Part shown: positions 61,551-64,000 of the stretch, piece after piece
Layout: every line of letters starts with the position of its first letter
Numbering within the stretch: position 1 is the stretch's first letter
Source of the DNA: Brachynemurus nebulosus
Taxonomy: Eukaryota; Arthropoda; Insecta; Neuroptera; Myrmeleontidae
DNA: 64,000 bases
Assembly (NCBI GenBank): GCA_035578155.1
Contig: JAPWDM010000006.1
Span: 11,920,305 to 11,984,304 of the forward strand
Reading direction: 5' to 3'
Position numbers and translations under genes: made by a program
The notes under the pieces: generated by a model
Told to the model about the DNA's origin: nothing
Database searches by the model: none
The model's input: the letters and a program-made list of their open reading frames with translations, nothing else

Positions 61551-63511
61551 ATAATTTGAAATGAAATTTAGTTGGGTTTTGTAAAAAATATGAAAGACCA
61601 CTGTTCAATATTGTAAACAATTTAATAAAAGTAGGATTTAAAGCCCCTGAAATTGGATTGTATAATTTAGATCATATATATGACATAGTAAACATACACA
61701 ATATTGTAAATATACGTAATAGGTAATTTATCATACATAAAAACTGGGTATGGAGTCACAAATCGATATTAAAATTTCTCAATTTCGTAATTTCAAAACT
61801 TCTGTTTAAAAGTAGTGATGTTACGGAGATGATTTTACCGTATTTTCCTCGGTGCGGTCGTAAAAATTCTTTTGTTAGATTAGAGATTTTTGGGATTCTA
61901 ATCCCCTCCAGTCATGCAGTGATTTTCATGATGTAATTTTTTTTTTTATCATACTGCGGTAGCATGCAATACAAAAGTATAGTAGCTTATAATAAAAACA
62001 CTGTCTCCACTGAAAAAAAAAATATTAAAGTGAAGCCGTTCCTCAAATCTACTGTCTATAACAGACTCCACCCACATCACTATTCTTTTTGGATAAGAGC
62101 CGCCTCGTGAGTCCGCATATATATGTATAAATAGCGCGAAATTTCTAGGTAAGTTTCTTTTTATAATCACCGTTCGTTTAGATTTCAATTCGATTTTTTC
62201 CAATTTTCCGGAAAACTATAAGCTTTGGAAAAATTTAAAACGCAGTTATTCTGAGCGCGAAAATAGCGCGAAATTCCTAGGTAAGTTTCTTTTGATAATC
62301 ACCGTTCGTTTAGATTTCGTCGTTTTCACTTTTTCCCTGTAAAGTAGTCGATTAGATTTTTTACAATTTTCCGGAAAACTATATGCATGGAATTTCTGGC
62401 ACTGATTAACTCAGTAAAGTTAAAGTTAACTTAAAGTTTCATAACATTTAAAACTGCAAAAATATTTTAGTTTGTAAATGATAAAGTTCATTCATTCATA
62501 TTGTTTAAATGCTCTTCGCTTGCAGACAGTTTCTCGATTTTTAATTTCTAAACAATCAATACGTAATACCTCGTCACGAAATGTTACTTGTTGTTTTTTG
62601 TTAAACAAGAGATACATGTGTGTGTATGCATACTTGTATTAGCTGTGTTTGTAATATACTATATTGGCTCTCTCATATGTAGGAGCAAATGTATTATACC
62701 TAGAAATTTTATACCTCTTATTACAACACAAACTAAAATATAAACGGCTAACATTAAAGAATTATAATATATACCTATTTACATTTATATGTATTGCATT
62801 TATTAAAATTGTATTCGCTATTTGCAACATATGGATGATACTAATGGAATTTATATAAATGCACAGCTAGATAGCAATTTTCAAAAAAGAAAATCATTTT
62901 GAGGCCTTTTGAGTCGACAAACACACAAATAATGAGTACCTATATATATAGTTTGCATAAAATATGTAAAATATAAATTGCTGGGATAATATTTTTTACG
63001 AATTATTCAAAATTTTCACAAGAAGTAGGAATAGTTTATAAATTTAGCGTTTAAGGTACAAATTTTAGAGAGAAAAATTTCCAATTTTCGCAGCACCAAA
63101 AGCGTCCAAAATGCTATCGGTAAAATTTCTGAACTCGATGATGTCATTAGGTAACTCAGTATCATTAAAATTGTCCGATTATCGTAGCGAAAATTTCGAT
63201 TTTTTCAATATAATTTCACTATGGTGGGAAGGCCGTGTAATTCAAAACATACTTAGCCCACTTTGATCACGTAAAACAGAAATATAAAGTAACCTACTTA
63301 TGCCTTATATACTTCAGTGTGAACGAGATATTAAGTATCAAATAACAGTAATAATAATAATAATACCCCCCCTCTCTGTCTTTTTGTTCGTTACAAATAC
63401 GTTGCATTAACACAATCATGTTTCAAACTCCTGTCTTGTGTGTGTAACAAGCAACTTGCAATTTGAGTAGCTACTTAAGTAGATTCTACATATGGAAATA
63501 TATAGTTATCA
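61551..63511. other. gene-free stretch
   Basis: Apart from the tandem duplication 62131-62390 and a short (TAA)n run near 63346, I see only AT-rich sequence. Confidence 0.55.
62131..62390 (+). repeat. 132-bp tandem duplication including AG|GTAAGT
   Basis: AATAGCGCGAAATT(T/C)CTAG is followed by GTAAGTTTCTTTT and ATAATCACCGTTCGTTTAG, then an ATTTTCCGGAAAACTAT block, twice at a 132-base offset. Each unit has a consensus-like 5' splice site, but no flanking coding sequence is evident. Confidence 0.75.
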
Positions 63512-63513
63512 TA

Positions 63514-63940
63514 CAGGGTGTCCCGAATAAAATTTCAGAAATCTCGTGGAAGATTTTTCAAATTGACGTTTTTTCAAAAATTTTTCCCCAAAATTATACA
63601 GAGGTGTCAAGCAAAAAAAAGGATTACAACCCTGGTACCTCCCCCCCCCCCACACACACACACGTTGAGTTTGCAAACGAGTAGAATGTTGTTTGGCTTA
63701 GGAGCCGTAACCAAAAAACCCATAATTCCATATTTTTATTTCTTCCAGTAATTTTTTAGTGGTAAGAAACATGATATTCTTATTTGCGCAGAGCATTTCT
63801 TTAAAGCAGCAAAGAATTTAAATAACTTTCGGGCATTTTTATCTTGAAAAATTGCATTTTGAAATATTTTTGGTCGAGAAGCAGGCAAATTACGTGATAA
63901 TACGATATTTTACTACGACTAGAAAATTAGGGACACCCTG
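63514..63940. mobile_element. TA-flanked MITE with CAGGGTGTCCC ends
   Basis: CAGGGTGTCCC at 63514 is mirrored by GGGACACCCTG ending at 63940, with TA on each side (63512-63513, 63941-63942). Such termini are common in insect mariner-related MITEs. The interior, including a C run and (CA)n, is non-coding. Confidence 0.75.
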
Positions 63941-64000
63941 TATAACGATCATTAATGTTATTACACGTGGTAAACATATATAGTCAGTTGACACAATAAC

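Overview
The window is AT-rich nuclear DNA from an arthropod. It has one gene split by introns of more than 10 kb, an insect-type homeodomain protein, and very dense short transposable elements. It is most likely an insect. A hemipteran or other insect with a large repeat-rich genome fits, but nothing here fixes the order. There are no bacterial-style operons, no CRISPR array and no intact transposase or reverse transcriptase.

The only gene I can support is the paired-like homeobox gene homeobrain (hbn) on the plus strand. It has three coding exons: 7880-8036 (start codon and the YSIDQILG octapeptide), 19677-19960 (acidic linker and homeodomain residues 1-46) and 30021-30647 (homeodomain residues 47-60, an FHALISQYM block and an OAR-like tail). 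Splice phases match exactly and give a 355-residue protein. Hbn is a nuclear transcription factor of the anterior brain. In many animals it lies in a cluster with rx and orthopedia, but neither is seen here.

Region by region: 1-7300 is upstream DNA with several MITEs and a decayed Penelope-like reverse-transcriptase remnant (6384-6750). 7310-7860 is the GC-richer candidate promoter and 5' UTR. Intron 1 (8037-19676) and intron 2 (19961-30020) are packed with inverted-repeat elements, plus a few homeodomain-site-rich patches that could be enhancers. 30648-31760 is the likely 3' UTR, containing a TTAA-flanked MITE that itself carries a hAT-type MITE. 31.8-64 kb is a gene-free stretch of MITEs, a Helitron-like element, foldback structures, tandem duplications and a large palindrome with tRNA-like arms.

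The main result beyond hbn is the mobile-element record. I could define element ends and target-site duplications by eye for many copies: four families flanked by TTAA (piggyBac-like, ten copies), a hAT-type family with 8-bp duplications whose arms are CAAGAC minisatellites (four copies), two other hAT-type elements and several TA-flanked elements. Two insertions can be checked against an unfilled related copy elsewhere in the window. I found no convincing new multi-gene system.
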